DNA from: Polyangiaceae bacterium
Lineage (GTDB): Bacteria > Myxococcota_A > Polyangia > Polyangiales > Polyangiaceae
Assembly: GCA_016712345.1 (NCBI GenBank)
Contig: JADJRH010000011.1
Span: 4,340,001-4,404,000, forward strand
Direction of reading: 5' to 3'
Length of the DNA stretch: 64,000 nt
The notes under the pieces were generated by a model. That model had not been told where the DNA came from. It ran no database searches and saw nothing but the letters and a program-made list of their open reading frames with translations. The stretch's first letter is position 1. Every line of letters begins with the position of its first letter. The translations under genes and the position numbers were made by a program. Of this stretch, positions 62,170 through 64,000 are shown in pieces.

Positions 62170-63219
62170 ATGAAACGTTTCAAGGCCGCCGTCATTGGTG
62201 GCAGCGGATATGGTGCCGCGGAGATCATTCGCCGGTTGCTCATCCACCCCGATGTCGATCTCGTGAAGGTCGCATCGATCGACTACGTGGGTGAAAACCT
62301 CGCCGCCGCGCACCCAACGCTCGAAGGGCTGACGGATCTGGTGTTTCAAAATCTGTCGCCTGAAGAGGCGGCCGACGGAATGGACGTTGTGTTTCTCGGC
62401 CTGCCTCACAAAGTGGCGGCGAACGTTGTTCCGAAAATTGTGGGTCGCGGCGCCAAAATCATCGATCTCTCCGGCGATTTTCGGCTCAAAGACGTAACCC
62501 AATACGAAAAGTATTACGGCGGCACGCACCCCTGCCCGGAGTTGTTGCCCCGCGCTGTGTACGGTCTTCCCGAGCTGAATCGCGCGCAGATCAAGACGGC
62601 GGACCTTGTTGCTTCGCCCGGCTGTTTTGCAACCACCATCGCTCTCGGGCTTTTGCCTCTCGCCAAAGCCGGGCTGCTCAAAGGTGCGGTCGACACCGTT
62701 GGGATCACCGGATCGAGCGGCTCGGGCGCGGCACCGCAGGCGGGTACACATCACCCAATTCGCGCGGTGAACCTGCGAACGTACAAGCCGCTTCACCATC
62801 AACACATCCCTGAGATCGTGCAAACGCTCGCCGGAGCGGGCGCGGAGCAGTTTGCGCTTCATTTCGTGCCTGTGAGCGCGCCCCTGTCGCGCGGCATTTT
62901 CGCTACGTCGTTTGCCAAGGTGGATGCGTCGGTTTCAAAAGAAACAATCGCCCAGGCATTTCGAACAACGTTTGAGGGTGAACCGTTCGTACGTGTACCC
63001 AAGAAAAGGCTGCCCGAGGTGGTGGCTGTCAGCGGTTCAAACTACGCGGAAGTGGCCTTTGAATATGGCCCCGAAGAAAATGGTGTTCGGACAATCGCCT
63101 GTTTTTCCGCCACCGATAACCTGATCAAAGGCGGCGCGGGTCAGGCGGTGCAGTCGATGAACATCGTTCTCGGCCTTGATGAAAAAACATCGATCGCCGA
63201 TTCGGGAGGTTTCCCGTGA
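62170..63219 (+). CDS. argC: N-acetyl-gamma-glutamyl-phosphate reductase
   Basis: This catalyses the third step of arginine biosynthesis, the NADPH-dependent reduction of acetylglutamyl phosphate. The start at ATG 62170 has GGAGAA just before it. Motifs: nucleotide loop IGGSGYGAAEIIRR (about 9-22), catalytic Cys in ASPGCFATT (Cys152) and GITGSSGSGAAPQ. The C-terminal part with TSFAKVDASV and GGAGQAVQSMNIVLGL is standard. The length (349 residues) is normal. Its TGA overlaps the argB GTG, so the pair is coupled. Confidence 0.95.
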   Translation: MKRFKAAVIGGSGYGAAEIIRRLLIHPDVDLVKVASIDYVGENLAAAHPTLEGLTDLVFQNLSPEEAADGMDVVFLGLPHKVAANVVPKIVGRGAKIIDLSGDFRLKDVTQYEKYYGGTHPCPELLPRAVYGLPELNRAQIKTADLVASPGCFATTIALGLLPLAKAGLLKGAVDTVGITGSSGSGAAPQAGTHHPIRAVNLRTYKPLHHQHIPEIVQTLAGAGAEQFALHFVPVSAPLSRGIFATSFAKVDASVSKETIAQAFRTTFEGEPFVRVPKKRLPEVVAVSGSNYAEVAFEYGPEENGVRTIACFSATDNLIKGGAGQAVQSMNIVLGLDEKTSIADSGGFP

Positions 63220-64000
63220 GCGGTTCTTCGCGTGACGATGAAGCGCCTTCGAGCAGGCAAACCGTTCGCAACCTGCGCAGCCTTGTGACCGATGCCGCGC
63301 GGCCCGACCTGCTTGTGATCAAGCTCGGTGGTGAAGTGATCGCCGGCAACGAAAGGGAGACGATCGCCGCCGACGTGGCCGCAATTGTTGAAACGGGCGC
63401 GCGGGTTGTGTTGGTGCACGGCGGCGGCCCGCAGGCGACGAAACTCCAGGAGCAGTTGGGGCAGGCGCCGGTGCAAATTGCGGGGCGTCGCGTCACCGAT
63501 GAAGCCGCGCTCGACGTGATGAAGATGGTTGTGGCCGGCAAGCTCAACGTGGACTTGTGCGGATCGCTTCTCGGAGCGGGGCTGCGCCCAATCGGGCTCA
63601 ACGGAACGAGCGCGTCGGCTATCTACGCCGAGAAGCGCCCACCGCGTGTGTACTCGGGTGCGGGGCCCAATCCGGTGGATCTCGGCCTTGTGGGTGATGT
63701 GAAATCGGTCAACCAAGATTTGATCGATCTGCTTCTTTCAAAGGGTTTTACGCCGGTGCTGGCGTGTCTCGGCGCCACCAAAAAAGGGCAGGTACTCAAC
63801 ATCAACGCCGACATTGTTGCAAACCGGGTTGCGGCGGAGCTTCGAGCAGACGGCCTGATCTTGGTGAGCGATGTGCCGGGTGTCATGCGCGACATTTCGG
63901 ATCCGGAGTCGCGAATTCGGTCGCTCACCATTCGCGAAGGGCGGGCGCTCATTTCCGAAGGCGCTGTGACAAAAGGGATGATCGTAAAACTCGAAGAAGC
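63216..64000 (+). CDS. argB: Acetylglutamate kinase, partial at the window edge
   Basis: It phosphorylates N-acetylglutamate, the second step of arginine synthesis. The start is GTG 63216, overlapping the argC stop, with GGGAGG ahead. Motifs: LLVIKLGGEVI (phosphate-binding Gly-rich loop), VLVHGGGPQATKLQE and the later LNINADIVANRVAAEL with LILVSDVPGVM. The last codons visible read KGMIVKLEEA. The rest of the gene lies beyond 64000. Confidence 0.95.
   Translation, partial: MSGSSRDDEAPSSRQTVRNLRSLVTDAARPDLLVIKLGGEVIAGNERETIAADVAAIVETGARVVLVHGGGPQATKLQEQLGQAPVQIAGRRVTDEAALDVMKMVVAGKLNVDLCGSLLGAGLRPIGLNGTSASAIYAEKRPPRVYSGAGPNPVDLGLVGDVKSVNQDLIDLLLSKGFTPVLACLGATKKGQVLNINADIVANRVAAELRADGLILVSDVPGVMRDISDPESRIRSLTIREGRALISEGAVTKGMIVKLEE

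Noticed and set aside
1..64000. tRNA or rRNA genes
   Set aside because: I looked for cloverleaf-type T-arm text and rRNA-like segments and found none that hold up.
1..64000. GGGTAGA as a FtsK-type polar motif
   Set aside because: Both orientations occur in similar numbers across the window, so there is no strand polarity.

Overview
The window looks like chromosomal DNA of a myxobacterium-like member of the Myxococcota, probably Polyangia. This is an inference. It rests on moderately GC-rich DNA, four eukaryote-like Ser/Thr kinases (two fused to a SUMF1/FGE domain), about nine lipoproteins with Gly/Ser/Thr linkers behind the lipid-anchor cysteine, SBBP and Cys-rich surface modules, a TonB/TonB-dependent-receptor fusion, and a GlnRS/YqeY arrangement. 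I saw no rRNA, tRNA, CRISPR array, phage module or transposase gene.

Layout. 1-4 kb: a TonB_C/TonB-dependent receptor gene split by a frame change on an A7 run, then a lipoprotein. 4-8.4 kb: two Ser/Thr kinases with the same kinase-TM-SUMF1 layout, meeting tail to tail with overlapping stops. 8.5-11.9 kb (minus strand): a metal-stress type operon. It holds a small lipoprotein ending in a Cys motif (candidate bufferin precursor), a DUF692 oxygenase (BufB), a DUF2063 partner (BufC), an ECF sigma factor and an NrsF-type anti-sigma factor. 12.8-20 kb: a 2412-residue secreted protein with a strictly alternating 273/310-residue beta-helix repeat, a Cys-rich block and a DNRLRE-like domain. 20.04-20.33 kb: a non-coding element with terminal inverted repeats (MITE-like) whose end supplies the stop codon of the next gene. 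20.3-25.3 kb (minus): an SBBP lipoprotein, a kinase and a hemerythrin-like protein. 25.4-30.9 kb: a transglutaminase-like protein, a Nudix hydrolase, a 3-hydroxyacyl-CoA dehydrogenase/enoyl-CoA hydratase fusion and a SETD3/LSMT-like SET protein. 30.9-43 kb: a kinase, two lipoproteins, TamB, a Cys-rich lipoprotein on the other strand, and an Omp85 protein with a lipobox (TamL-like). 43-50 kb: a zinc-ribbon protein, peroxiredoxin, metallo-beta-lactamase-fold sulfatase-like protein, cyclic-nucleotide-binding protein, methyltransferase and a VWA lipoprotein. 50-58.4 kb (minus): a HEAT-like protein, an M20 peptidase, a YqeY tail and GlnRS separated by one in-frame TAA, an unknown protein, a frameshifted thioesterase and an ADHFE1-type iron alcohol dehydrogenase. 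58.5-64 kb (plus): a CASTOR/POLLUX-like channel, a VWC-repeat lipoprotein, a TerB-like protein, argC and the start of argB.

The strongest system-level signal is the candidate bufferin operon with its own sigma/anti-sigma pair and an unusual lipoprotein-type precursor. Three genes have broken frames: two single-base shifts in A-runs and one in-frame TAA. The A-run shifts could be assembly errors, so they need read-level checking. Two short words, GTGTACAC and GGGTAGA/TCTACCC, occur far more often than chance by my by-eye counts and have no obvious explanation.
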